Assembly (NCBI RefSeq): GCF_000348745.1
Contig: NC_020812.1
Coordinates: 591,378-655,377, forward strand
DNA from: Micavibrio aeruginosavorus EPB
GTDB taxonomy: Bacteria; Pseudomonadota; Alphaproteobacteria; Micavibrionales; Micavibrionaceae
Length of the DNA: 64,000 nucleotides
Reading direction: 5' to 3'
Part shown: piece after piece, positions 30,556 through 39,055 of the stretch
How the letters are laid out: every line of letters begins with the position of its first letter
How positions within the stretch are numbered: the stretch's first letter is position 1
Translations under genes and position numbers: made by a program
Notes under the pieces: model-generated
The model's database searches: none
What the model was told of the DNA's origin: nothing
Seen by the model: only the letters and a program-made list of their open reading frames with translations

Positions 30556-30735
30556 ATGGAATTTATTTACGACGAACAAAGCACGCCTATTGCTCTGCTG
30601 ACGCCGGAGTTGAAGGCGGAATTTGAACAAGCGGGCCTGTTTCGCATGCTCGACCCGTATTATCAGTATCCGGAGTCAACGCCGAAGGCCGCACCACGTC
30701 ATCTGGTGTTGGTGGTCAAGAGCCCGAATCCGTAG
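30556..30735 (+). CDS. Small hypothetical protein
   Basis: Protein of 59 residues starting MEFIYDEQSTPIALLTPELK, with a Tyr/Pro-rich part (LDPYYQYPES) and a hydrophobic end. The same frame is open upstream to ATG 30448, which would give 95 residues including a Cys/Phe-rich stretch. I prefer the short form, although its ribosome binding site is weak. The last 20 bases overlap the convergent helicase gene. No function is recognised. Confidence 0.4.
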   Translation: MEFIYDEQSTPIALLTPELKAEFEQAGLFRMLDPYYQYPESTPKAAPRHLVLVVKSPNP

Positions 30736-33520
30736 ACCAGAAGTCCTTAATCCCCTTGACCGCGTCGGCCAGCCCGACGCGTTCTATTTTTACGCCCTCG
30801 GGAAATGCACCGTGCAGCCGGGTGGGTAACATTGAATCCAGCATAACGAACACGCCGCGATCATCGGCGCGGCGCACCAGGCGGCCAAAGGCCTGCCGCA
30901 ATTTCAACCGTGTCAGCAATTCATCATAACGGCGTTTTCCAAAGGCCTCGCGCCGGGCCTTGTGCAAAATGGTTGGGCGGGTCCATGGCACACGATCATA
31001 AACCAGCATGCGCAATGAATCGCCTGGCACATCCACGCCATCACGCACGGCATCGGTGCCCAATAAACATGCATGTGTATCGGCGCGGAAAATATCAACC
31101 AACGTGCCCGTATCCATTTCATCGACATGCTGGGCATATAGGGCGATGCCGTTATCTTCCAGCTTCGGTGCAATCCGGTCACGCACGGCGCGCAGGCGTT
31201 GAATGGCGGTGAACAATCCCAATCCGCCACCACCGGCGGCTTCGAACAAGGCCTGATACGCGCCCGCAACCTGATCCAGATCATCCTTGCGCACATCGGT
31301 AATGATATAAACGCGCGTTTGATCGGCGTAATTATACGGTGATGAAACCGCGAAGCGATGCGGGGCAGGGGTCAGCGACAATGCGCCCGTGCGTTCAATG
31401 GCCACGCGCCAATCTTCTTCGTCATCGCCCGTGCCATCGCGCAATGTTGCGGATGTAATGGCAATGCCGTGTGCCTGTGTCTTCATCGCGGCGGCGAAGG
31501 GGATCATCGGGTCGATCCAATGACGATACAGGCCAACATCAATCGCCTGTCCCTCGATCCGTTCAATTTCCATCCAATCGACAAACTGATCGTCCGCGTT
31601 TCCACTCTCAAGCGTATCCAGCATGGCGATCCACGGGCCAATCGTCATTTCGCCACGACGTTGCAGGGACGCGGCGACGGATTCCAATCGACGGCGCGTA
31701 TCGGTATCCAGCGTGGCCGATTGTTCGCCCAAGCGGCGGCGCAACCGCCCGGCCAGCACCATCATCGGGGTGCGCAAATCATTCAAACGGGTTTTCAGCA
31801 AACGTGCCGCATCGCCCAGCCCATCAATCAATGGCAAGGTCGTGCATTCGAGCGAGTAGGGGCCATCCCGCCCATCCGCCCGGGCGTAAACCTGCTGGTA
31901 CACCAGCGCCAGAAATTGTTCCGTCGCGCCAAAGGCGGCACGCTCCTTAAACCGCTTCGACCATCCCGGCCCGGGCAGGCTGTGCGCGGCTTGGATGATT
32001 TTCTCCAAATCTTCTTCTGCCGCGGAATCACCCGCGATCAGGTCCTCCATCCGGCGTTTCAGGCCGCGGGCGCGGCTGCGTTTGCCGCCTTCCTGCCCGA
32101 AAATCCAGCGGCGCAAATCGGCGGTTTCACGCGCGCTCAGGTTTCCGGAAAATGCCCCGTCGGCGGCGTCGAACAGGTGGTGGCCTTCGTCAAAGACATA
32201 ACGATGGGGTTGGTCGTCTGGCGTGGCGGTTCCGGCCAAAGCCGTGTTGATCATGACCAGTGCATGGTTGGCGACCACAATATCCGCATGGCGGGCCTTG
32301 CGGATGGACCGTTCAACGAAGCAGCGATGATAATGGTCACAGGCGGAATGAATGCATTCCCCGCGTTTATCGGCCAACGACGTGGTGCCGCCATAGCCCA
32401 GCAAAGCGGGCAGCCAGCCGGGGAAGTCTCCGCCGCTGAGATCGCCGTCCTTGGTCGCGGAAATCCACCGCGCCATCAACCCGGCGGAGATAATCTGGGT
32501 CACATGGCGTGCGAGTGCCGCCGCATTGGCCAAATCTTCGTAATTCAGCAGGCACAGGTAATTTTCCCGCCCCTTGCGAATGGAAACGGCCCGGTCGCGC
32601 ACCATCGGATCGGGGTAGAGCCGTTCCAGTTCCTGTCCGATCTGGCGTTGCAGGTTGCGTGTATAGGTGGACACCCAGACCGGCCCGCCATTCTTTTCCG
32701 CCCAGACGCTGGCCGGGGCCAGATACCCCAGCGTTTTGCCAACGCCCGTACCGGCTTCGGCCAATAAAACATGCGGTTGGTCGGCATTTTGTGCGGGCGC
32801 GAAAATGGACGCAATCTGGCCTGTGTAATCCATCTGTTGCGGGCGTGGTTCGGCGTTGCGCCCCTGTGTCAGCATACTGCGCAAACGCTCGCGCGCTTCT
32901 TCGCCGCTGACGCTGTCGTGTCCGGCGGGTGGGGGCGGCGCGCCCTCCGACCATTCCGGCAGGTTTTTCCAGATATTCAGGGCGGTGCGCGTCAAAATCT
33001 GACGGTCGGGGTCATATTCGGCATTCAGGGCGGAAAAAATATACGGCGTCCAGACCCAACCCTTGCCCTGTGCCCCCATCGCGTCGGCAATCCCGAGGAG
33101 ATTCGCGCGAATCTCTTCATCTGATTCGCTGGCCCTCAGGTCGGATAAAAGCACCCGGACGGACTCGTGCAACGCCAGCGGCGCGTCCTCGGAATTCTCC
33201 CCGACATGAATGCCCAGCGCGTTCGCAATTCCAAACGGCGTGGGCACACAAAATTTTGCGGGATGAACAAATGCAAAAAGTTCGAGCACGTCATACGTGA
33301 TCAGATCATCCGTCCCCAGACGATGACGCGTGTACGGTGCATGACAAACGATGACGGGACGTTTGTGAAAAATCATCCGCGCCTGGTCATGCGGGTATGA
33401 TTTTATTTCGCCGTCCGGTGACAACGCAGTCGTGTTCCGCGCCGTGACCGTGATGACGGCGACGGCGGGCATGGAAACGCGTGTGCGTTTTTGTGTTTGT
33501 TCTGCGACATGTCCGGACAT
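30716..33520 (-). CDS. DinG/YoaA-type ATP-dependent DNA helicase
   Basis: XPD-like superfamily 2 iron-sulfur helicase of 934 residues. Walker A is LLAEAGTGVGKTLGYLAP. The iron-sulfur cysteines are suggested by YLCLLNYEDL, GECIHSACDHYHRC and the spacing between them. The DEAH-type box reads YVFDEGHHLFDAADG. Motif VI is in RQAFGRLVRRADDRG. About 220 residues precede the helicase core (PAVAVITVTARNTTALS onward), longer than in E. coli DinG. The role is probably DNA repair, unwinding structured or R-loop DNA. A second ATG at 33472 is an alternative start. Confidence 0.88.
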   Translation of the reverse strand: MSGHVAEQTQKRTRVSMPAVAVITVTARNTTALSPDGEIKSYPHDQARMIFHKRPVIVCHAPYTRHRLGTDDLITYDVLELFAFVHPAKFCVPTPFGIANALGIHVGENSEDAPLALHESVRVLLSDLRASESDEEIRANLLGIADAMGAQGKGWVWTPYIFSALNAEYDPDRQILTRTALNIWKNLPEWSEGAPPPPAGHDSVSGEEARERLRSMLTQGRNAEPRPQQMDYTGQIASIFAPAQNADQPHVLLAEAGTGVGKTLGYLAPASVWAEKNGGPVWVSTYTRNLQRQIGQELERLYPDPMVRDRAVSIRKGRENYLCLLNYEDLANAAALARHVTQIISAGLMARWISATKDGDLSGGDFPGWLPALLGYGGTTSLADKRGECIHSACDHYHRCFVERSIRKARHADIVVANHALVMINTALAGTATPDDQPHRYVFDEGHHLFDAADGAFSGNLSARETADLRRWIFGQEGGKRSRARGLKRRMEDLIAGDSAAEEDLEKIIQAAHSLPGPGWSKRFKERAAFGATEQFLALVYQQVYARADGRDGPYSLECTTLPLIDGLGDAARLLKTRLNDLRTPMMVLAGRLRRRLGEQSATLDTDTRRRLESVAASLQRRGEMTIGPWIAMLDTLESGNADDQFVDWMEIERIEGQAIDVGLYRHWIDPMIPFAAAMKTQAHGIAITSATLRDGTGDDEEDWRVAIERTGALSLTPAPHRFAVSSPYNYADQTRVYIITDVRKDDLDQVAGAYQALFEAAGGGGLGLFTAIQRLRAVRDRIAPKLEDNGIALYAQHVDEMDTGTLVDIFRADTHACLLGTDAVRDGVDVPGDSLRMLVYDRVPWTRPTILHKARREAFGKRRYDELLTRLKLRQAFGRLVRRADDRGVFVMLDSMLPTRLHGAFPEGVKIERVGLADAVKGIKDFWSTDSGS

Positions 33521-33598
33521 GATTGGACGCTATCATCCATCATCGCGCTGTTCCAGATCAAACAGCATAAAACCCCCGATTTTACGGGCCTAAATGCA

Positions 33599-33631
33599 AA
33601 AATCCCCGTGGGGAAGACCCACGGGGATTTT
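33599..33631 (-). terminator. Terminator of the H1-like gene
   Basis: Fourteen-base stem AAAATCCCCGTGGG with CCCACGGGGATTTT around five bases, followed by a T-run on the minus strand. Confidence 0.85.
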
Positions 33632-33652
33632 GATCACAACACCAAGGAAGAA

Positions 33653-34006
33653 TTACTTCTTCTTGGCAGCGGTTTTGCGCTTCGTTGTGGTTTTCTTCGC
33701 AGCTACTTTTTTCGCCGGAGCTTTTTTAGCAACGGTTTTCTTAGCAGCAGCTTTTTTCGGAGCGGCTTTCTTAGCAGCGGCTTTTTTCGGAGCAGCTTTT
33801 TTCACTGTCTTCTTAGCGGCCGGCTTTTTAGCAGCAGCTTTTTTCGGAGCAGCTTTTTTCACCGTCTTTTTCACTGCCGGTTTCTTAGCAGCTACTTTTT
33901 TCTTGGCCGGAGCTTTTTTCTTCGCTGCCGGTTTCTTTGCTACGGTTTTCTTCACTGTCTTCTTTGCGGCAGGTTTCTTTGCTGCCGGCTTTTTCTTGGC
34001 TACCAT
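33653..34006 (-). CDS. Histone H1-like Lys/Ala/Pro-rich DNA-binding protein
   Basis: Protein of 117 residues made almost only of Lys, Ala, Pro, Thr and Val in repeats such as [12 protein letters not shown] and AAKKTVKK. This is the composition of eukaryotic H1 tails and bacterial H1-like proteins (Hc1/Hc2, AlgP/PAKKA-type). It is expected to be unstructured and to bind and compact DNA. GGGGAG stands eight bases before ATG 34006. A long near-perfect DNA repeat inside the gene (about 33770-33890) could expand or shrink. An inverted repeat (34069-34085) lies upstream. Confidence 0.85.
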   Translation of the reverse strand: MVAKKKPAAKKPAAKKTVKKTVAKKPAAKKKAPAKKKVAAKKPAVKKTVKKAAPKKAAAKKPAAKKTVKKAAPKKAAAKKAAPKKAAAKKTVAKKAPAKKVAAKKTTTKRKTAAKKK

Positions 34007-34068
34007 TTTAGTTTCTCCCCAAGGAAGTGACATTGTCCGGTCACACGGATTGTACCAACCATTGATAC

Positions 34069-34085
34069 GTTACCCATATAGTAAC
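34069..34085. promoter_or_regulatory. Inverted repeat upstream of the H1-like gene
   Basis: GTTAC, seven bases, GTAAC, about 65 bases before the start codon. It is a possible operator; the stretch 34007-34279 otherwise holds only the terminator at 34197. Confidence 0.3.
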
Positions 34086-34196
34086 CCATTTTTTTAAAAA
34101 GAAATAAAGAAAATTACATTTTCGGAAATTGTCATCCGTGATGGTGTGACCGTGATGACACAGATGATGAGTCATTTTCATCGCGCGCATGATGCA

Positions 34197-34234
34197 AAAA
34201 CACCCCCGGATGAATCACATCGCGGGGGTGTTTT
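34197..34234 (-). terminator. Terminator of the pilin-like gene
   Basis: Eleven-base stem AAAACACCCCC with GGGGGTGTTTT. On the minus strand it ends in a T-run. Confidence 0.8.
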
Positions 34235-34279
34235 GAATGGTGATGATGGGATCGTGATGGGGTGATGATTGATGGATGA

Positions 34280-34984
34280 TCAGCGTGCGATCAGCACATG
34301 ATAGTAGTGATAAAAATCCTGATCCAACGCATCGGCGGCATTGCCGTTCCCCCCCACGCAACCCGCAGATTTCTGCAGAATTTGCGGTGCTGTCACGGTG
34401 TTGCCCGCGGCGTATGTGCCCGTGAACGGCGTGTATGAAACCACGGTTGAAATGGGGGGCGGATTGCCGCTGGCGTCATCAATTTTCATCATGCGATTGA
34501 TCCGCAAACAATCGGCTTTGCCCACCCCGGACAGGATGAAAACCAGGTCGGGTGCAGACGTGCCAACACCATCGATGGCCAGGGAGCCCGTATAAATAAT
34601 TTTTTGGGTTGCGGTTGTCTTCGGCATGCCCAAACCGGCCCCGGCGGGGTCGAAAACACGGTTTTCGGCGTCGGTGCAGGCCGCAAAATCATAATCGTTG
34701 GTGGCCCAGTCATCGCTGTCGAAACAGATGTCATTCTCGCTGCCGCCCCGCGCCAGCATTTGCTGAATCGCGGTTTCCATGGCCTTGCCATCGCGCATGA
34801 TCCGGGTGGCTTCGACGGTTGCGCGTTCGGTTTCCCCCGCCTGTTGGACGTTATCGCCCGTCTTGGTGATGGCGATGGTCAACGCGGTCAAAAGGGCGAT
34901 GGCCAGCAGGATAAACCACAGCGCATTGCCGGATTGGCCGGATTGGGGTGTAACGGGGCTTTTACGAGGCAAAAATGGCATCAT
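34280..34984 (-). CDS. Membrane-anchored protein with a pilin-like N-terminal segment
   Basis: Protein of 234 residues. A short basic/polar leader (MMPFLPRKSPVTPQSGQSG) precedes a hydrophobic helix NALWFILLAIALLTALTIAI and then a helical region rich in Glu/Arg. The arrangement of Gly, hydrophobic helix and long amphipathic helix resembles type IV pilins, pseudopilins or Tad-type minor pilins. The C-terminal part has several cysteines (DICFDSDD, AACTDAE, ADCLRIN, AGCVGG) that could form disulfides. No pilus assembly genes are nearby. Divergent from lysS. The family call is tentative. Confidence 0.6.
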   Translation of the reverse strand: MMPFLPRKSPVTPQSGQSGNALWFILLAIALLTALTIAITKTGDNVQQAGETERATVEATRIMRDGKAMETAIQQMLARGGSENDICFDSDDWATNDYDFAACTDAENRVFDPAGAGLGMPKTTATQKIIYTGSLAIDGVGTSAPDLVFILSGVGKADCLRINRMMKIDDASGNPPPISTVVSYTPFTGTYAAGNTVTAPQILQKSAGCVGGNGNAADALDQDFYHYYHVLIAR

Positions 34985-35089
34985 TTAAGGGGGTATCCGG
35001 GTGTTGAAAAGGGCGATAGGGCTTGCATTTTCGTATCGCATAAGCGACAAAATCAGGACCTGAAACAATTGTACCACGGTGATTTGAAA

Positions 35090-36595
35090 ATGGGACAAAA
35101 TCCAGCACAGAATTCTGAAACGACCGTAACCACAGCCGGGAACCCCCGTCTGGCGAAGCAGGTGAAGCTGGATGCCCTGAAGGCCGCCGGGATCGATCCG
35201 TATCCGCACGTTTTCCCGCGCACGCACCAAAATGGCACGCTGCAGGACATGTACAAGGACCTGCCCAACGGCACGGAAACCGATGATCATGTGGCGGTTG
35301 CGGGCCGGATCATGGCGATCCGGAACAATGGCATGTTCCTCGACCTGATGGACCCGAGCGGGAAAATGCAGGTCTTCTGCCACAAGGATTCCATGTCGGA
35401 AGAGGCCCTGTCGGTTCTCGATTATTTCGATATTGGCGACATTATCGGGGCCGAGGGCACCGTGCGCCGGACCCCGCGCGGCGAACTGTCCGTCCGCGCG
35501 AAAAAGGTCACTATGCTGACCAAATCGCTGATGCCGCTGCCGGAGAAATATCACGGCCTGACCGATGTTGAGCAGCGTTACCGCCAGCGTTACCTGGACC
35601 TGATTATGAATGATGAAAGCCGTCAGAAACTGCTGATGCGCTCGAAAATCATCTCCACCATCCGTAAATTCATGGAGGAGCATGGCGCGATCGAGGTTGA
35701 AACCCCGATGATGCACCCGATCCTGGGCGGCGCGTCGGCGAAGCCGTTCGTCACGCACCATAACGCGCTGGATGCGGACTTCTTCCTGCGTATCGCGCCG
35801 GAACTGTATTTGAAACGCTTGATCGTCGGTGGTCTGGCCGATGCGGTATTTGAAATCAACCGCAATTTCCGGAATGAAGGGATTTCCTATAAACATAATC
35901 CCGAATTCACGATGATTGAATCCTACCACGCGTATAAGGACTATTACGATGTGATGGATCTGATCGAAAAACTGGTGCAGGCCGTGGCCATGGCAGTGCA
36001 CGGTACTCTGGAAATCCAATTCCAGGGGAACACCATCAATCTGGGCAGCCCGTGGGCGCGCAAGGGTATGGTTGAACTGGTGCAGGAAGAAACCGGCATC
36101 GACTTCATGCCGATGGATGCGGCCCAGGCCCATGCAGAAGCCAAAAAACTGTGTATCCATGTCGATCCGAAGGCCAACTGGGGCCAAGTGGTCGAAGCCA
36201 TCTTTGGTGAGAAGGTGGAGCATAAACTGATCCAGCCGATCCACGTGATTGACCACCCGCTGGATATTTCCCCGTTGTCCAAGGTTCACCGCAACAACCC
36301 GCGTCTGGTTGAACGGTTTGAGAGCTATATCAACGGCTGGGAAATGGCCAACGCCTTTACCGAGCTGAACGACCCGAAAATTCAGCATGACCGCTTTATG
36401 GACCAGGTGGCCCAGCGCGAAGGCGGCAACGAAGAAGCCATGATGGTCGACCACGATTTCGTCACCGCACTGGAATACGGCCTGCCGCCGACGGGGGGCT
36501 GGGGAATGGGGATCGACCGTCTGACCATGATCATGACGGATTCCCACAATATCCGCGAAGTGATCGCGTTCCCGACGTTGAAACCGGAAAAATAA
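35090..36595 (+). CDS. lysS: Lysyl-tRNA synthetase, class II
   Basis: Charges tRNA-Lys. The protein has 501 residues: an N-terminal OB-fold anticodon-binding domain (VAVAGRIMAIRNNGMFLDL), then the class II catalytic core with motif 2 (FEINRNFRNEGISYKHNPEF) and motif 3 (GWGMGIDRLTMIMTDSHNIR). I chose ATG 35090 (MGQNPAQNSE). The frame stays open upstream to 34604, but that part runs antisense to the pilin-like gene and has no homology to synthetases. It is followed by a strong terminator. Confidence 0.96.
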   Translation: MGQNPAQNSETTVTTAGNPRLAKQVKLDALKAAGIDPYPHVFPRTHQNGTLQDMYKDLPNGTETDDHVAVAGRIMAIRNNGMFLDLMDPSGKMQVFCHKDSMSEEALSVLDYFDIGDIIGAEGTVRRTPRGELSVRAKKVTMLTKSLMPLPEKYHGLTDVEQRYRQRYLDLIMNDESRQKLLMRSKIISTIRKFMEEHGAIEVETPMMHPILGGASAKPFVTHHNALDADFFLRIAPELYLKRLIVGGLADAVFEINRNFRNEGISYKHNPEFTMIESYHAYKDYYDVMDLIEKLVQAVAMAVHGTLEIQFQGNTINLGSPWARKGMVELVQEETGIDFMPMDAAQAHAEAKKLCIHVDPKANWGQVVEAIFGEKVEHKLIQPIHVIDHPLDISPLSKVHRNNPRLVERFESYINGWEMANAFTELNDPKIQHDRFMDQVAQREGGNEEAMMVDHDFVTALEYGLPPTGGWGMGIDRLTMIMTDSHNIREVIAFPTLKPEK

Positions 36596-36617
36596 GGGCT
36601 TCAATGTCGATCTGTTT

Positions 36618-36646
36618 AAAGGCGACCAGCGATGGTCGCCTTTTTT
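36618..36646 (+). terminator. Terminator after lysS
   Basis: Eleven-base stem AAAGGCGACCA with TGGTCGCCTTT around GCGA, followed by T. Confidence 0.85.
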
Positions 36647-36711
36647 ACGTATTGTTAGGAAATTCCACGTAGGGTCGGGGGTAACTCTGCGTCAAAGATA
36701 GGGGGGCGGGC

Positions 36712-36999
36712 ATGTCACATATGCCGACATTAAAACATAACGATATGGTCGATATCCTGACCCATGATGGGTGGAAATGTGTTGGCCAAACGGGAAGTCA
36801 CGAACAATTCAAACATGACGCCAAACCGAATGTGGTGACGGTAACCAACCATGGTCCAAAAGACATTCCCTGCGGAACGGTACGCAGTATCCTGAAAACG
36901 GCTGGGCTGGACAATGTGCTGAAGCAACTGCAACACGGCGCATCCATCAAGCAACTGAGCAAGCAGATGGCCAAAGAGATGCGGGCGCATCTGGCCTAA
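36712..36999 (+). CDS. hicA: HicA-family mRNA interferase toxin
   Basis: Protein of 95 residues with the dsRBD-like HicA fold: ILTHDGWKCVGQTGSHEQF with the conserved catalytic histidine (His30), followed by the VTVTNHG strand and IPCGTVRSILKTAGL. HicA cleaves mRNA independently of ribosomes until bound by HicB. It is longer than most HicA proteins (about 60-80 residues) through a C-terminal helix KQLSKQMAKEMRAHLA. It stands 11 bases before hicB. A GC-rich purine stretch before ATG 36712 serves as ribosome binding site; ATG 36721 is the alternative. Confidence 0.88.
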   Translation: MSHMPTLKHNDMVDILTHDGWKCVGQTGSHEQFKHDAKPNVVTVTNHGPKDIPCGTVRSILKTAGLDNVLKQLQHGASIKQLSKQMAKEMRAHLA

Positions 37000-37010
37000 G
37001 GGAAACGATC

Positions 37011-37316
37011 ATGAGCAAATCTTATGTCGCGTTGATCCGCAAGGAAGAGAACACGGAATACTGGATTGATATTCCCGACGTGCCCGGGTGTGCGTCATGT
37101 GGCGACACGATTGATGCGGCCATCGCCAATTTTGAAGAGGCCTTGCAGTTCCATTTGCAAGGCATGAAAGAATCGGGTGTCTTCCTGCATGAACCACGTT
37201 CAGTTCAGGACGTCCTGCGCAGCGAAGAAGACCCGTTCATCGAATCTTATATGGTGGAGATCGATGATATGACCCCGCATCTCAAGCTTCGCTTTTCGCG
37301 CCTGTCCATTGCGTGA
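37011..37316 (+). CDS. hicB: HicB-family antitoxin
   Basis: Protein of 101 residues with the HicB partial RNase H fold: SYVALIRKEENTEYWIDIPD, PGCASCGDTIDAAIANFEEAL. It neutralises HicA, encoded 11 bases upstream. There is no obvious C-terminal helix-turn-helix or ribbon-helix-helix; the protein ends VEIDDMTPHLKLRFSRLSIA, so autorepression may be absent or use another surface. Its last 35 bases overlap the convergent nitroreductase gene. Confidence 0.87.
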   Translation: MSKSYVALIRKEENTEYWIDIPDVPGCASCGDTIDAAIANFEEALQFHLQGMKESGVFLHEPRSVQDVLRSEEDPFIESYMVEIDDMTPHLKLRFSRLSIA

Positions 37317-37899
37317 CAATCGCATCCATCTCCGGGCGCGGGCGTTCCTCTGGTGCTTCGGATGGTGTGCCCAGATAGATAAACCCGGCAACCTGATCCT
37401 GATCCGTTTTTAAACCCAGCGCGGCCCGCACGGGTTCGCTGGTCGCATACCATTCGGTGACCCATTGGGCGCCAAAGCCCATCATGGTCGCGGCCAGAAT
37501 CAAATTCTGGCACGCCGCACCAGCGGACAGGATTTGCTCCCACGCGGGGATTTTTCCCTCGCGCACATGGGACAGGACCGCGACAACCACGGGCGCGCGC
37601 AGGAAGCGTTCGGATTCCAGCTCCAGCTTGGCGGGTTCGGCATCCGGGTTGTCCTGTTTCCATGCCTGGGCCAGGATTTTTCCGAAATCGGCGCGGGCCT
37701 CCCCGGTAAAAGTCACAAAAGACCAGGGGGCCAGCTTGCCATGGTCGGGGACGCGGGCGGCAATTTGCAGAATGGTTGCCAATTGCTGGTCATTCGGTCC
37801 GGGCGCGGCCAGGGTCTTGATCTTGCAGGACCGGCGGCGCAGCAGGAATTCAATCGCGTCGGGCTGGACGGTGGCGGGCTGTGGCGTGATGGTGGTCAT
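37282..37899 (-). CDS. Nitroreductase family protein (YdjA-like)
   Basis: FMN-dependent oxidoreductase of 205 residues. LLRRRSCK near the N-terminus is the phosphate-binding FMN motif. ARVPDHGKLAPWSFVTF and SAGAACQNLILAATMMGFGAQWVT are typical of the small YdjA/TdsD branch. It acts in the cytoplasm, probably on quinones or nitro compounds; the substrate cannot be read from sequence. Its 3' end overlaps hicB by 35 bases. Confidence 0.9.
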   Translation of the reverse strand: MTTITPQPATVQPDAIEFLLRRRSCKIKTLAAPGPNDQQLATILQIAARVPDHGKLAPWSFVTFTGEARADFGKILAQAWKQDNPDAEPAKLELESERFLRAPVVVAVLSHVREGKIPAWEQILSAGAACQNLILAATMMGFGAQWVTEWYATSEPVRAALGLKTDQDQVAGFIYLGTPSEAPEERPRPEMDAIVTQWTGAKSEA

Positions 37900-37988
37900 T
37901 CAACGCTTTCCTCTGGTCGGATGGGATAAAATCGGCAAGAATGGGAAGACTTATTCCTCGTGCCGGGCAATCATATACGTTGGCTTTG

Positions 37989-38768
37989 ATGAAATACAAT
38001 CTCTTCGAAAATTCGTTTTTTCAGGATAAACGCCGCGTGGCCTTGCTGGTTGCGGCCGGTGTTGTCTTGGGCGGGATTGTCGCGGTCGCGACCATGCCGG
38101 ACCCGGTCACAAACAAAAGCCCGGTCACACATGTTTTACAACCCGTGCCCGCAGGGATGATGACGTTGCGGGGGGAGGGCACGTTGCCCGATTTACATGT
38201 CGCGCAACAAAGCGATCCTGTGCTGAAAGATATGACGACCGCTTTCGCTGCGGCTGGCGCGGTGGGGCTGTTATCCAGCGTGAATGATCTGGATAATCGC
38301 ATTATGGCGTTGCTGTTCCGCTGGGGTGGCGTGGATAACGTTAATCCGGACAGTTACGGTGGCGGTATGGACGGGCGCATTATTGCCCTGTTGCAAAAAG
38401 CCGGGCAGGTGTCCGCCGACGTTCGCCCGGATATGGTGATCAAGGCGGATGAAGTCGTGCGCCTGACCCAGCGCTGGAACAACGGCTTTAATCATTTTAA
38501 AATCCGTTTGCTGGCCCAGGCCGCCGGACCGGAAGTGTTCGATGGACAGATTCGTTACGATGTTCGCAGTGACCGGCTGGATGTGACGGGGGGGTTGTCG
38601 CCGGCTTTTATGACGCAATTCGCTGGTGCGGTGCGCGGTAATCCGCAATCGGCCGCCATCATGGCGCAGTTTTTGGATTTCATCGATTCAACGCGTGGAT
38701 TTGCAAATTTATCCGAAGCCGATCAGGACGCCATCATGGCCCTGTCCGCCGGAGATCAGGGAGAGTAA
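37989..38768 (+). CDS. Hypothetical single-pass membrane protein
   Basis: Protein of 259 residues from ATG 37989 (MKYNLFENSFFQDKRR). One membrane segment follows the basic residues (VALLVAAGVVLGGIVAVATM), and the rest is probably periplasmic. No domain is recognised; the C-terminal half is helical with NLSEADQDAIMALSAG at the end. The next gene starts two bases after the stop, so the two form an operon of envelope proteins. Confidence 0.65.
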   Translation: MKYNLFENSFFQDKRRVALLVAAGVVLGGIVAVATMPDPVTNKSPVTHVLQPVPAGMMTLRGEGTLPDLHVAQQSDPVLKDMTTAFAAAGAVGLLSSVNDLDNRIMALLFRWGGVDNVNPDSYGGGMDGRIIALLQKAGQVSADVRPDMVIKADEVVRLTQRWNNGFNHFKIRLLAQAAGPEVFDGQIRYDVRSDRLDVTGGLSPAFMTQFAGAVRGNPQSAAIMAQFLDFIDSTRGFANLSEADQDAIMALSAGDQGE

Positions 38769-38770
38769 CG

Positions 38771-39034
38771 ATGCAAATTATTAAGGTCTGGCTGAAAATT
38801 ACGGCGTTTTTGGCGGTGCTGGGCTGGGTCTTGCATTGGGCCAGTCCGGATTTTGCCGCGTGGCTGGATGGCGTATTCTCGAAAAAAGACGCGCCGATTG
38901 TGGTTGAGCAGGGCGCGCCGCAGACGGATTCCATCCCACCATCCGACGCTGGGGCGATTCGGGCCGATCAACGCGCCGATGAAAAGGATGATGCGAAACG
39001 CATTCCGCGCGCACCCTATCAATTCAATCAGTAA
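38771..39034 (+). CDS. Small membrane-anchored hypothetical protein
   Basis: Protein of 87 residues with one N-terminal membrane helix (VWLKITAFLAVLGWVLHWA) and a charged, proline-rich tail. It is co-transcribed with the preceding membrane protein, two bases apart. No function is recognised. Confidence 0.6.
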   Translation: MQIIKVWLKITAFLAVLGWVLHWASPDFAAWLDGVFSKKDAPIVVEQGAPQTDSIPPSDAGAIRADQRADEKDDAKRIPRAPYQFNQ

Positions 39035-39055
39035 TTGGGGCAATAAGTCTGGATT

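Noticed and set aside
31358-32767. Plus-strand frame of 469 codons opposite the DinG-type helicase
   Set aside because: The helicase on the minus strand has all family motifs; the plus frame is rich in Gly, Gln and His as expected for an antisense shadow.
33653-34006. Repeats in the H1-like gene as a CRISPR or satellite array
   Set aside because: The repeats are explained by the Lys/Ala/Pro codons of a coding region with a good ribosome binding site and terminator.
34604-35089. N-terminal extension of the lysS frame
   Set aside because: It runs antisense to the pilin-like gene, adds 162 residues unknown in lysyl-tRNA synthetases, and ATG 35090 gives the normal length.
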